A DNA stretch of 64,000 bases from Rhodococcus qingshengii JCM 15477 (lineage in GTDB: Bacteria; Actinomycetota; Actinomycetes; Mycobacteriales; Mycobacteriaceae): contig NZ_CP096563.1 in the NCBI RefSeq assembly GCF_023221595.1, positions 3,925,501 through 3,989,500 of the forward strand, written 5' to 3'. Positions within the stretch are counted from its first letter, which is position 1; each line of letters starts with the position of its first letter. The position numbers and the translations under genes were made by a program. This document shows, in pieces, positions 26,187 to 35,428 of the stretch. Under the pieces are notes generated by a model. That model was not told the origin of the DNA. It ran no database searches and worked only from the letters and a program-made list of their open reading frames with translations.

Positions 26187-27605
26187 ATGACTTCTCGAAC
26201 CGACCACGATCTCGCCCCCGGTCTTGTCGACCAGGTTGCGAGTCTGGCCTCGGGCGCCACCTCGTCCGTCGCGGCCACGGAGGCAACGCTGAGCCGGATC
26301 GAGGCCACTCAGCCTCACCTCAATGCGTTCAAGATCGTGCGGCGCGAGAAGGCACTCGAGGAAGCTGCCGAGGCCGACAGACGTCTCGCACGCGGCGAGC
26401 GTCTGCCGCTGCTCGGTGTGCCGATCGCAGTGAAGGACGACGTCGACATCACCGGCGAACCCACCGCCTTCGGTTGCCCTGGCGATTTCCCGGCCAAGAC
26501 CGAGGACTCGGAGATGGTTCGACGCCTCCGCGACGCCGGCGCAGTGATCGTGGGCAAGACCAACAGCCCGGAATTGGGCCAGTGGCCCCTTACGAGCGGT
26601 TCAGCCTTCGGTTACACGCGCAATCCGTGGTCGCGTCACCACACTCCAGGCGGATCGTCGGGCGGCACCGCCGCGGCCGTCGCCGCCGGATTGGTCAGCG
26701 CCGGAATCGGTTCCGACGGTGCCGGTTCCATCCGAATCCCTGCGGCCTGGACCAACCTCGTCGGAATCAAACCGCAGCGCGGGCGCATCTCAACCTGGCC
26801 CGACGCCGAAGCGTTCTACGGCCTGACGGTCAACGGCCCGCTCGCTCGCACCGTCGCCGACGCGGCACTGCTGCTCGACGGCGCTGCCGGCAACCATGAC
26901 GGCGACCTCCACAAGCCGACACCGGTCACCGTCAGCGACGCGGTGGGACGCGACCCCGGAAAACTGAAAATCGCGCTTTCCCTTCGCAATCCGTTCACCG
27001 CCACTCCCGTGAAGCTGGACCCGGAAGTGCGCCTGGCCGTGCATTCGATCGCCGACACGCTGCGGGAGCTCGGACACCACGTCGTCGTCGACGATCCCGC
27101 ATACGGCCTGATCTTCGGCCTGAACTTTCTGCCCCGCTCACTCGTCGGGGTCCACGACTGGCTCGGACGCGTTCCCGACCCGAAACTGGTCGATGCCAGA
27201 ACACGCGGAAATGCCCAGAACGGCAAGCTACTTCGCGGCGCACCTCTGCGCGCGGCCCGCGCGGCCGAGCCGCGGATGCGAAAGCGGATCGGAGCGATCT
27301 TCGACACCTACGACGTCGTCCTGGCACCCACGACGGCAACTCCACCGATCATGGCGACCGCGATCGACGGCATCGGTGGCTGGGACACCGACAAGGTCAT
27401 GACCGGCGCCTGCCCCTACGCGTGGCCGTGGAACGTCCTCGGCTGGCCCTCGGTCAACGTGCCGGCCGGATTCAGCAACACCGGCCTTCCCATCGGTGCG
27501 CAGTTGATGGGCAACGAGAACACCGAACCTCTGTTGGTCTCCCTCGCTTCACAATTGGAATCGGTCCTGCGTTGGGATCAGATCCGACCCGAGCCGTGGT
27601 GGTGA
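26187..27605 (+). CDS. Amidase, amidase-signature family
   Basis: This 472-residue amidase-signature hydrolase has the Ser-cisSer-Lys triad. The Lys is in GVPIAVKDDVDI (about residue 92), the two Ser in TPGGSSGGTAAAVAAG and GSDGAGSIRIPA (about 155-185). It occupies the place of AmiA2 (Rv2363) in M. tuberculosis. Its substrate, an amide or possibly a carbamate or nitrile-derived amide, is not known. The ATG at 26187 has GAAGGGA before it. It is followed four bases later by a TetR gene; a strong palindrome precedes it. Confidence 0.9.
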   Translation: MTSRTDHDLAPGLVDQVASLASGATSSVAATEATLSRIEATQPHLNAFKIVRREKALEEAAEADRRLARGERLPLLGVPIAVKDDVDITGEPTAFGCPGDFPAKTEDSEMVRRLRDAGAVIVGKTNSPELGQWPLTSGSAFGYTRNPWSRHHTPGGSSGGTAAAVAAGLVSAGIGSDGAGSIRIPAAWTNLVGIKPQRGRISTWPDAEAFYGLTVNGPLARTVADAALLLDGAAGNHDGDLHKPTPVTVSDAVGRDPGKLKIALSLRNPFTATPVKLDPEVRLAVHSIADTLRELGHHVVVDDPAYGLIFGLNFLPRSLVGVHDWLGRVPDPKLVDARTRGNAQNGKLLRGAPLRAARAAEPRMRKRIGAIFDTYDVVLAPTTATPPIMATAIDGIGGWDTDKVMTGACPYAWPWNVLGWPSVNVPAGFSNTGLPIGAQLMGNENTEPLLVSLASQLESVLRWDQIRPEPWW

Positions 27606-27609
27606 CCCG

Positions 27610-28161
27610 ATGAGTAACCGGGACGTCCGCGAGCGAATACTCGACGCCGTTCTGCACGTCGTCGGTACCGACGGCATCCCGGGTGTGAGCAACCGGCGCA
27701 TCGCCGCGCAGGCCGGCGTCTCACTCGGATCGATCACGTATCACTTCGCCAGCCAGTCGGACATGCTCCGCGCTGCTCTGTCTCGTTTCGTGACCGACGA
27801 GACGACGCGCCTGCGCGCCTTGGCCGAGGAGTACCGCGACAAAGGTCTGAGCGTCGAGGACGCCGCGGCAATAGCCGAAAAGGTGACGCGAGATCTTTCG
27901 TTCTCGGCCGAGCGGATCGCGCCGTTCGAGATGTACATCGCCGCCGGGCGCGACCACGAACTCCACGAAGTCGCCGTCGAATGCTTCGCCGCCTACGACG
28001 ATTTGACCGTCACGATTCTGACGGCACTCGGTGTACCTGATCCGGAGTCGATTGCATCGACGCTCGTCGCCGTCATCACCGGGCTCCAACTCCGACGCCT
28101 GGCCACCGGCGTCGACGAGCAGGACATCGGCGCGGCGATCCTCAGGGTCCTCCGGCCCTAG
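27610..28161 (+). CDS. TetR-family regulator, likely represses the amidase operon
   Basis: This 183-residue protein has a typical HTH (IPGVSNRRIAAQAGVSLGSI, then TYHFASQSDMLRAAL) and a ligand-binding domain of the TetR C-terminal type. It is downstream of and probably co-transcribed with the amidase, and the 22-base palindrome at 26148 is its probable operator. It overlaps era tail-to-tail by four bases. Confidence 0.87.
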   Translation: MSNRDVRERILDAVLHVVGTDGIPGVSNRRIAAQAGVSLGSITYHFASQSDMLRAALSRFVTDETTRLRALAEEYRDKGLSVEDAAAIAEKVTRDLSFSAERIAPFEMYIAAGRDHELHEVAVECFAAYDDLTVTILTALGVPDPESIASTLVAVITGLQLRRLATGVDEQDIGAAILRVLRP

Positions 28162-29075
28162 AAGCCCAGCCGGCCGAGCTGCTTCGGGTCGCGCTGCCAG
28201 TCCTTGGCGACCTTGACGTGCAGCTCCAGGAAGATCCGCACACCGAGCAGCTTCTCGATCTGCAGGCGCGCACTGGTACCGACTTCCCGCAGACGCGCCC
28301 CGCCCTTACCGATGACGATGCCCTTCTGACTGGGCCGCTCGACGTAGAGCAACGCATGCACGTCGAGCATCTCGCCCTGCTTCTCGGTGCGACCCTCACG
28401 CGGGATGACCTCCTCGATCACCACAGCCAGAGAGTGCGGCAATTCTTCGCCGAGCCCCTCGAGCGCAGCCTCACGGATCAGTTCGGCCATGAGCACCTCT
28501 TCGGGCTCGTCCGTCAATTCGCCGTCCGGGTAGAAGGCCGGGCCCTCGTCCATCAGACCGGCGAGGACGTCGACCAGGATCTCGACCTGTTCACCCGACT
28601 TCGCGGACACCGGAACGACCTCGGATTCGGGGCCGAGCAGGGTGGACAGCGCGAGCAACTGCTTTCCGACGGCGTCGCGGCTGACCTTGTCGATCTTGGT
28701 CACGATGCCGACAAGCTTGGTCTTGGGCGCCATCTGACGGACCTGCTGCACGATCCAGCGGTCTCCGGGCCCGATGGCCTCGTCGGCCGGGATGCACAGG
28801 CAGATGACGTCGACCTCGGAGTACGTGTCGCGAACCAGGTCATTGAGGCGCTGCCCGAGCAAAGTGCGGGGCTTGTGCAGTCCAGGGGTGTCGACCAGGA
28901 TCAGCTGCGCATGCTCGCGGTGAACGATGCCGCGAATCGTGTGGCGCGTCGTCTGCGGGCGCGAGGACGTGATCGCGATCTTGCTGCCGACCAACGCGTT
29001 GGTCAGCGTGGACTTGCCCGTATTGGGTCGACCCACGAAACACACGAAGCCTGACCGGAATTCGTTCTTGCTCAT
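28158..29075 (-). CDS. era: GTPase Era
   Basis: This 305-residue ribosome-assembly GTPase binds 16S rRNA. G1 is GRPNTGKSTL, G3 is DTPGLHK, the G4-type motif is TKID, and a KH RNA-binding domain forms the last third (IVIGKGGARLREVGTSAR). It is 24 bases after the CorC-like gene in the phoH-ybeY-corC-era run, the same order as M. tuberculosis. Confidence 0.95.
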   Translation of the reverse strand: MSKNEFRSGFVCFVGRPNTGKSTLTNALVGSKIAITSSRPQTTRHTIRGIVHREHAQLILVDTPGLHKPRTLLGQRLNDLVRDTYSEVDVICLCIPADEAIGPGDRWIVQQVRQMAPKTKLVGIVTKIDKVSRDAVGKQLLALSTLLGPESEVVPVSAKSGEQVEILVDVLAGLMDEGPAFYPDGELTDEPEEVLMAELIREAALEGLGEELPHSLAVVIEEVIPREGRTEKQGEMLDVHALLYVERPSQKGIVIGKGGARLREVGTSARLQIEKLLGVRIFLELHVKVAKDWQRDPKQLGRLGF

Positions 29076-29099
29076 AGCTGCTCCTCGCTGAACTCTCGC

Positions 29100-30404
29100 T
29101 CAGTCATCGGTGTCTTCTGTCTCTTCGTCTTCGGACGGCGGGATGCGCTGCACGAACACCGTGCTGATGCGTACCCGGCCTCGGCCCGTATTGGTTCCCT
29201 CGCCGCGCAGGATCAAACCGTCGTACTCCACTTCGGAACCGGGAAGTGGCACTCGGCCGAGTACGTATCCGATCAGCCCGCCGACGGTCTCCACCTCGTC
29301 GAGTTCGAGTTCGAGATCGAACAATTCACCGAGGTCTTCGATGGGAAGTCTCGCGGATACGCGGAACATTCCGTCTCCGAGATCCTCGATGGGCGGCGTC
29401 TCGTCCTCGTCGTACTCGTCGGCGATCTCACCGACGATCTCTTCGATGACGTCCTCGATCGTGACGAGCCCGGCGATTCCGCCGTACTCGTCGACGAGTA
29501 TCGCCATGTGGTTGCGGTCGCGCTGCATCTCGGCCAGCAAGCTGTCGAGCGGCTTCGAGTCGGGAACGAAGACGGCGGGCCGCATGACGTCGCAGACGTT
29601 GACGTTCCGGCCGCCGTCGGGCAGGTGGTAGGTCTGCTTGACCAGATCCTTGAGGTAGACGACACCGAGCACGTCGTCGACGTTCTCCCCGATGACCGGC
29701 AGGCGCGAGTGACCACTGCGGACGGCCAACGACGTTGCCTGCCCGGCATTCTTGTCGTTCTCGATCCACACCATGTCGGTGCGCGGCACCATCACCTCGC
29801 GCGCCGACGTGTCTCCCAGTTCGAAGACGGACTGGATCATTCGGCGTTCTTCGTCGGCCACGACGCCGCGTTCCTGCGCCATGTCCACGAGTTCACGCAA
29901 CTCGATTTCCGACGCGAACGGGCCGTTGCGGAAGCCCTTACCCGGGGTCAATGCGTTACCCACGAGGATCAGGACGCGACTGATCGGCCCGAGCAGAACC
30001 CCGATCCACAGCAGTGGCAGCGACGCGGCCATCGCGATGGAGTACGCATGTTGGCGCCCAAGCGTTCTCGGTCCGACGCCGATGACCACGTACGAGACGA
30101 GAACCATGATCACCGCGGTGACGGTCAGTGCCCAGCCCAGCGAGAGGACGTCGATCAGGCCGCCCACGAGTACGACGGTGGCCGTGATCTCGCACAAAAT
30201 GCGAAGCAGGACCATCAGATTCACGTATCGCGGACGATCGGTCAGGATGCGTTGCACTCGCGCGGCGCCGGCTCGCTCTTCCTTTGCCATCTCGTCGATC
30301 CGCGCCGACGAAATGGTGTTGAGCGCCGAGTCGACGGCCGCGAACACACCACCGACCGGGACAAGAGCAATCGCCAGAACAAAGAGCGCTATGGCGCTAC
30401 TCAC
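29100..30404 (-). CDS. CorC/HlyC-type CNNM-CBS membrane protein
   Basis: This 434-residue protein has a CNNM membrane domain (about four helices in residues 1-170), two CBS domains at about 195-320 ([43 protein letters not shown]) and a C-terminal CorC_HlyC domain. Family members are linked to magnesium or cobalt export. The C-terminus is acidic. It sits between ybeY and era, as does Rv2366c. Confidence 0.9.
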   Translation of the reverse strand: MSSAIALFVLAIALVPVGGVFAAVDSALNTISSARIDEMAKEERAGAARVQRILTDRPRYVNLMVLLRILCEITATVVLVGGLIDVLSLGWALTVTAVIMVLVSYVVIGVGPRTLGRQHAYSIAMAASLPLLWIGVLLGPISRVLILVGNALTPGKGFRNGPFASEIELRELVDMAQERGVVADEERRMIQSVFELGDTSAREVMVPRTDMVWIENDKNAGQATSLAVRSGHSRLPVIGENVDDVLGVVYLKDLVKQTYHLPDGGRNVNVCDVMRPAVFVPDSKPLDSLLAEMQRDRNHMAILVDEYGGIAGLVTIEDVIEEIVGEIADEYDEDETPPIEDLGDGMFRVSARLPIEDLGELFDLELELDEVETVGGLIGYVLGRVPLPGSEVEYDGLILRGEGTNTGRGRVRISTVFVQRIPPSEDEETEDTDD

Positions 30405-30425
30405 TACAGAACCCCCGGATAACTG

Positions 30426-30968
30426 TTATCGGTCCACTCCGTCGACGAAACCGGTCTTACCGAGCAGCTTCTGATCGCGTTCGGCCAGTGCTGCTTCGCG
30501 GTCGATACGGCGAAGGTCTTCGTACCACTCTTCGAGGAGACTGTTCTGCAAGCCGAACATCTCCTTCTCCTCTTCCGGCTCCGCATGGTCGTAGCCGAGA
30601 AGGTGCAACACACCGTGGACGGTCAGGAGGGCAAGTTCGTGAGCCAGTGAATGCCCGGCCTTGTCAGCCTGATCCGCGGCAAAAGACGGACACAGCACGA
30701 TGTCGCCGAGCATCGACGGCCCCGGCTCGGGGGAATCGGGACGGCCACCCGGCTCGAGTTCGTCCATCGGGAACGACATGACGTCGGTCGGACCCGGCAG
30801 GTCCATCCAGCGAACGTGCAGATCCGCCATCGTCGCGGAGTCGACGAGAACCATCGACAGCTCGGCCGCCGGATGGACATCCATCCGAGCGATCACGAAA
30901 CGGGCAACGCTGATCAACTCCGGTTCGGAGATGTCCATGCCCGATTCGTTCGAGACCTCGATGCTCAT
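30426..30968 (-). CDS. ybeY: Endoribonuclease YbeY
   Basis: This 180-residue metal-dependent RNase acts in rRNA maturation. The zinc motif [11 protein letters not shown] (three His) is intact near residue 120. The N-terminal strand pair and the [20 protein letters not shown] segment fit the family. It lies 48 bases after phoH and 21 before the CorC-like gene. Confidence 0.94.
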   Translation of the reverse strand: MSIEVSNESGMDISEPELISVARFVIARMDVHPAAELSMVLVDSATMADLHVRWMDLPGPTDVMSFPMDELEPGGRPDSPEPGPSMLGDIVLCPSFAADQADKAGHSLAHELALLTVHGVLHLLGYDHAEPEEEKEMFGLQNSLLEEWYEDLRRIDREAALAERDQKLLGKTGFVDGVDR

Positions 30969-31016
30969 GTGCGACGCTCTTTCCTGGGAAAAGTAGGGGT
31001 TGATGCGTCGCTCAGC

Positions 31017-32105
31017 CTACCGTCGCGGTGAATGAGCATGTGCAGCGCGGCGCTGCGCCCGGTTTCCGACCGCCAACTCGCCGGACCGATCCGATTCGTG
31101 ACGCTCGTAAGCGTCGACGATGTGAGAGACCAGCCGATGACGTACGACGTCGCTGCTGTCGAGAGTGGCGAAATGAATATCGTCGATCCCGGTGAGGATT
31201 TCGGATGCCGCGCGCAGACCCGAACGGGCCCCGCCCGGCAGATCGACCTGGGTCACGTCTCCGGTGACCACGATCTTGGAACCGAACCCGAGGCGGGTCA
31301 GGAACATCTTCATCTGCTCGGCCGTGGTGTTCTGCGCTTCGTCCAAGATGATGAAGGCGTCGTTGAGCGTCCGGCCACGCATGTAGGCGAGCGGAGCGAC
31401 CTCGATGACTCCGGCCTGCATCAACTTCGGAATCGCCTCGGGATCCATCATGTCGTGCAATGCGTCGTGCAGCGGGCGGAGATACGGATCGATCTTCTCG
31501 TGCAGCGTGCCGGGCAGAAAGCCCAGTCGCTCCCCGGCCTCGACTGCCGGCCTGGTCAAGATGATCCGAGAGACCTGCTTCGCCTGCAACGCCTGAACGG
31601 CCTTGGCCATGGCGAGGTAGGTCTTGCCGGTACCGGCCGGGCCGACTCCGAACACGATGGTGTTCTCGTCGATGGCGTCGACGTAGCGTTTCTGGTTGAG
31701 GGTCTTCGGCCGAATCGTCTTGCCCCGACGCGAAAGAATGTCGAGGGAGAGCACCTCGGCCGGAGACTCGCCGACCTCGTTGGTGAGCATGCCGATGGTT
31801 CGTCGAACAGCGTCCGGAGCAATGGGCTGCCCCCGACCGGCCAGCGACGCCAATTCACTGAACACACGTTCTGCCAGCGCCACGTCTGCAGCCGTCCCCG
31901 ACAAGGAGATGGTTCCGCCACGTACATGAATGTCGGCACGAAGCTCACGTTCGATCGCGGTGAGATTCTCGTCCGTCGCCCCCAGGATTTGACGCACGGT
32001 CTCCGGCGCCAGATCCATACTCGAACGGACGGTGCGCTCTGCGGGCAGAGCGCGCTCGGTGATGGTGGTTACACGGTTCCCGTCGAGTTCACTGTGTTCA
32101 CTCAC
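31017..32105 (-). CDS. phoH: PhoH-family ATPase
   Basis: This 362-residue PhoH protein has Walker A GVGPAGTGKTYLAMA, Walker B IILDEAQNT and an N-terminal KH-like region (LRADIHVRGGTISLSG). PhoH proteins are RNA-linked ATPases or helicases often paired with YbeY, as here. The GTG or ATG region near 32105 agrees with family length. Confidence 0.93.
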   Translation of the reverse strand: MSEHSELDGNRVTTITERALPAERTVRSSMDLAPETVRQILGATDENLTAIERELRADIHVRGGTISLSGTAADVALAERVFSELASLAGRGQPIAPDAVRRTIGMLTNEVGESPAEVLSLDILSRRGKTIRPKTLNQKRYVDAIDENTIVFGVGPAGTGKTYLAMAKAVQALQAKQVSRIILTRPAVEAGERLGFLPGTLHEKIDPYLRPLHDALHDMMDPEAIPKLMQAGVIEVAPLAYMRGRTLNDAFIILDEAQNTTAEQMKMFLTRLGFGSKIVVTGDVTQVDLPGGARSGLRAASEILTGIDDIHFATLDSSDVVRHRLVSHIVDAYERHESDRSGELAVGNRAQRRAAHAHSPRR

Positions 32106-32217
32106 GTGGTGAATATGGCCTGCTTTCTGGTCCGATCAGCCCACTCGACTCGTGAGCCTCGATACTTCGAAGTCTAGCGCCAGAGTCGGACACGGCCCAC
32201 TTGTTAATCGTCCCGGC

Positions 32218-32913
32218 CTAATCCTCGCGGCGACCGGACGGCAGCGATTCGCGGATCCACTCCGACGCTTCGGCGACGATCTCGGAGCTTCTGTCCGGAC
32301 TGATACCCGCGATGACCAGGCACACGGCGGCAAAGGATTCGCCCGAGTCCGTGATGAGCCCACTGTTGGCCTGATCGAACAAAGTGATCGTGATCGCCTC
32401 GGTCATCGCTACCAGAGTCTCGGCCGGCAGGTATTTCGAGAAGGTTCCGTCACGCTGACCGCGCTCGACGACGCTGATACTCACGGCGCGCGCGGGCTCC
32501 ATCAGATCGAGAATCCGCTGCTCCCCCAACTCTTTGCGAGCAAAGCTGAGCAGCATCCGGAAGCGATCACCGACCGGCCATGACAGCAATGCCAGTACGG
32601 CAGTCGCCAGATCCGGGCGCTCGGGCGGCTCGCCGGCTTGGCTCAGCGCAGCTACGAGATCGGTCGACGCCTCGTCCACGATGCCGTTGATCAGCGCCTC
32701 TCGGCTGTCGAAATGCGCGTACACGGTTCGCCTGACCACACCGGCGGCCTTTGCGACGTCGTCCATGCTCGCATCCGGATCAGCAGCGAACGCCGTGATC
32801 GCCGCCTCGATGATGCGATTGCGATTGGCCGCGGCCTGACTACGACGCTGCCGTCCGCCCGATTCGGCAGTTCCCGAAACGACTGTGCCCGAATGCGTCA
32901 ACGCGCGTTCCAC
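32218..32913 (-). CDS. TetR-family repressor of the divergent MFS gene
   Basis: This 231-residue regulator has an HTH at about residues 25-75 (IIEAAITAFAADPDASMDDVA, VVRRTVYAHFDSREALI). GTG at 32913 is used; an internal start is possible since the first 20 residues are not conserved-looking. It is divergent from the MFS exporter, with two palindromes between them that it probably binds. Confidence 0.85.
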   Translation of the reverse strand: MERALTHSGTVVSGTAESGGRQRRSQAAANRNRIIEAAITAFAADPDASMDDVAKAAGVVRRTVYAHFDSREALINGIVDEASTDLVAALSQAGEPPERPDLATAVLALLSWPVGDRFRMLLSFARKELGEQRILDLMEPARAVSISVVERGQRDGTFSKYLPAETLVAMTEAITITLFDQANSGLITDSGESFAAVCLVIAGISPDRSSEIVAEASEWIRESLPSGRRED

Positions 32914-32952
32914 CTCTTTCGACTGCCCAACTGTGATCTAGGTCAATCATAG

Positions 32953-32970
32953 TTGCACATCGGTGTGCAA
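32953..32970. promoter_or_regulatory. TetR operator, copy 1
   Basis: TTGCACATCGGTGTGCAA is an 18-base palindrome (one central mismatch pair) whose TTGCAC also serves as the -35 of the MFS gene promoter, with TAACTT 17 bases on at 32976-32981. Confidence 0.6.
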
Positions 32971-32979
32971 GTTATTAAC

Positions 32980-32997
32980 TTACACATCAGTGTGCAA
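32980..32997. promoter_or_regulatory. TetR operator, copy 2
   Basis: TTACACATCAGTGTGCAA repeats copy 1 with three changes, 27 bases away centre to centre, just after the predicted -10. Together the two sites would block the MFS promoter. Confidence 0.6.
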
Positions 32998-33041
32998 ATA
33001 GATCGAGGAGTGTCTTCGATCATCAGGAACGGAGTCGCGTC

Positions 33042-34646
33042 ATGACGACACTCATGAGCAAACCTGTCTCGGAGATGGACCAGCCGTACTCACGGCGGTG
33101 GGCCGCGCTCGGGGTGTTGTGCCTGAGTCTGCTGATCGTCGTGATGGCGAATACCGCGCTGATCGTCGCGGCGCCGGACATGACCAGAGACCTCGGCCTC
33201 ACCAGCACGCAACTTCAATGGGTCATCGACGGCTACACCGTCCCCTACGCCGCATTGATGCTGCTGTTCGGCGTGATCGGTGACAAGTACAGTCGCCGCG
33301 GCGCACTTCTCGCCGGACTCGCCGTGTTCGCCGGCGGCGCCGTCTTCGGCAGCATCGCGGACACCACCAACGCCGTCATCGCGGCACGAATGATCATGGG
33401 CGTCGGCGCCGCGATCATCATGCCCGCGACGCTTTCGCTTCTGGTCGCTACCTTTCCCAAAGCGGAGCGATCACGCGCCATCGCGGCGTGGGCGGCGACG
33501 TCGGGTCTCGCGATTGCACTCGGTCCGCTGTTGGCCGGATGGATTCTCGACAGTCATTCCTGGAGCATCACTTTCCTGATCAACGTCCCGATCGCCGCAG
33601 TCGCTGCCGTCGCCGCCGTAATTCTGGTGCCGCCGAGCAAGGCCGAGCACCTGGGCCGGATCGACTGGATCGGCGGCGCACTCTCGGTGGTCACCATTGG
33701 CTCGCTCGTGTACTCGATCATCAACGGATTCCACTTCGGGTGGACCGGCGGACCCATCGGTGCCGCCGTACTCGCTGCGATCGGCCTCGTCTCGTTCGTC
33801 GTCTGGGAACTGCGTCACCCGCAGCCACTGCTCGACGTCCGTAAGCTCGGCCAGCGCATGGTCGGCGGCGCGACGCTCGCCGTACTTCTGCTGTTCCTGG
33901 CCGCCTTCGGCGCCATCTACTTCATCTCACAGCAGTTCCAGTTCATCCTCGGCTACGGCGCACTCGAAACCGGTGTTCGTTTGCTGCCCTTGGCAATTGC
34001 CGTTTCGATCGGCGCCGTTGTCAGTGGGCGGATCACTCCGCTGATCGGCGTCCGGGCGTCCATCGTCGGCGGCATGGTGGTCGCCGCGATCGGCGTTCTG
34101 ATTCTCACGCAGGTCGACGGCGATTCGGGCTACTGGATGTTCGCAGTCCCACTGATCCTGCTCGGCCTGGGCATCGGTCTCAGCGAACCGCCGGCCACCG
34201 ACGCCATCATGGACAACTTCTCCGAGGACGATCTCGGTGCTGCGGGTGGCCTCAACGACACCGCCATCGAACTCGGCGGCTCGCTGGGTATCGCGATCCT
34301 CGGCTCGATCCTCGCTGCGAGCTACAAGGATTCGATTGCCGGATTCATCGATGGAATGCAGGTTCCGCAGTTGACGGGCGAACTTGCACAACAGGCCGCG
34401 TACGCGATGGAGGTGTCGGGCGAATCCGTCGGCGGCGCTTCGTTGGTCGCCGAAGAGATGGCAGGCAACCCGTTGGCTGCAGCTCAGGCAGGGCCGTTGC
34501 TCGACGCCGCAGGCAGTGCCTACGCCGACGCGATTTCGGCGGCCAGTTGGGCGGGCGGTCTTGCACTGTTCGTGGGGGCAGTTGTCGTGGCGTTCATCCT
34601 GCCGGGCAAGAAGGCCCCTGTGGAAGTAGACCCCGCGTCAGTCTGA
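33042..34646 (+). CDS. MFS multidrug exporter, DHA2 (EmrB/QacA) type
   Basis: This 534-residue transporter has about 14 membrane helices. It shows the DHA2 hallmarks: MTRDLGLTSTQLQWVIDGY, the loop GDKYSRRGALLAG (motif A) and the antiporter motif region GLAIALGPLLAGWIL. It would expel drugs or dyes by proton antiport. The ATG has GGAG eight bases before. Control by the divergent TetR is likely. Confidence 0.9.
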   Translation: MTTLMSKPVSEMDQPYSRRWAALGVLCLSLLIVVMANTALIVAAPDMTRDLGLTSTQLQWVIDGYTVPYAALMLLFGVIGDKYSRRGALLAGLAVFAGGAVFGSIADTTNAVIAARMIMGVGAAIIMPATLSLLVATFPKAERSRAIAAWAATSGLAIALGPLLAGWILDSHSWSITFLINVPIAAVAAVAAVILVPPSKAEHLGRIDWIGGALSVVTIGSLVYSIINGFHFGWTGGPIGAAVLAAIGLVSFVVWELRHPQPLLDVRKLGQRMVGGATLAVLLLFLAAFGAIYFISQQFQFILGYGALETGVRLLPLAIAVSIGAVVSGRITPLIGVRASIVGGMVVAAIGVLILTQVDGDSGYWMFAVPLILLGLGIGLSEPPATDAIMDNFSEDDLGAAGGLNDTAIELGGSLGIAILGSILAASYKDSIAGFIDGMQVPQLTGELAQQAAYAMEVSGESVGGASLVAEEMAGNPLAAAQAGPLLDAAGSAYADAISAASWAGGLALFVGAVVVAFILPGKKAPVEVDPASV

Positions 34647-35414
34647 CGTGCTCGGAGCCAGCGGGTCTTCGGCGAGAACCAACTCACGGGAGACCCGCCA
34701 CGACTCGGTCGAGGGTGAGAGAAATGCGTCGTGTCCTTCGCCCTCGATCACACGCAGTGCCACGGGATCACCAGCCGCTTCCGCGGCTTTCGCGTACCGG
34801 GAGCTCACCTTGGCCGGCACCTGCAGATCCTCCGCACCCGTGACGCACACAACGGGGACGCCGATCGGCAATCGATGCTGCGGCGACGCACTGCGATACA
34901 GATCCGGGTCCGCGTCGAACGGAACGCCGAACAGATCCTCGATGAAGCTGATCCGTCGTCCACGCTCGCCTGCCGACGCCAGATCGAGTGCGGCCGCCTG
35001 TGCGATGACCCGTTCAGGCCGGGTGAACGTGTCCTTCTCCCCCGCCAGCCACACTGCAAGATGTCCTCCGGCCGAATGCCCGAGCAAGCGAATCTGATTC
35101 AGATCCAATTCGGCCGAGGACTTCCCGGCAACCAGTCCGGGGATTTCGTCGTACGCCGTTTTCACGTCGGCGGACATCTCCGGCCAACCACCGCCCGCCC
35201 CGAGACGGCGGTATTCGATGTTCCACACCGCGACGCCGTGCCGCGCGAGTTCGACGGCAAATGCGGTGCCCAGAGTCAATCCGTACTGCCCGCTCCAGAA
35301 GCCGCCGTGGATCTGCATGACGACCGGGATCGGGCCGTCAGCGACTCCGTCGGGAACGTAGAGATGCCCGAACTGCTGCTCGTGTCGGCCGTACGGAATC
35401 TTGAATCGAGGCAC
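34638..35414 (-). CDS. Alpha/beta hydrolase (esterase/kynurenine-formamidase-like)
   Basis: This 258-residue hydrolase has the oxyanion HGGFW segment near residue 35, nucleophile Ser in GHSAGGH (about 112), an Asp in GAEDLQVP and His in GEGHDAF. The sequence suits small esterases or formamidases. It overlaps the MFS gene tail-to-tail by nine bases and lies just after the L,D-transpeptidase gene on the minus strand. Confidence 0.85.
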   Translation of the reverse strand: MPRFKIPYGRHEQQFGHLYVPDGVADGPIPVVMQIHGGFWSGQYGLTLGTAFAVELARHGVAVWNIEYRRLGAGGGWPEMSADVKTAYDEIPGLVAGKSSAELDLNQIRLLGHSAGGHLAVWLAGEKDTFTRPERVIAQAAALDLASAGERGRRISFIEDLFGVPFDADPDLYRSASPQHRLPIGVPVVCVTGAEDLQVPAKVSSRYAKAAEAAGDPVALRVIEGEGHDAFLSPSTESWRVSRELVLAEDPLAPSTSD

Positions 35415-35428
35415 CGAGGAAATCTATC

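Noticed and set aside
31032-32177. 381-codon plus-strand frame opposite phoH
   Set aside because: Antisense shadow of an intact phoH with no start signal.
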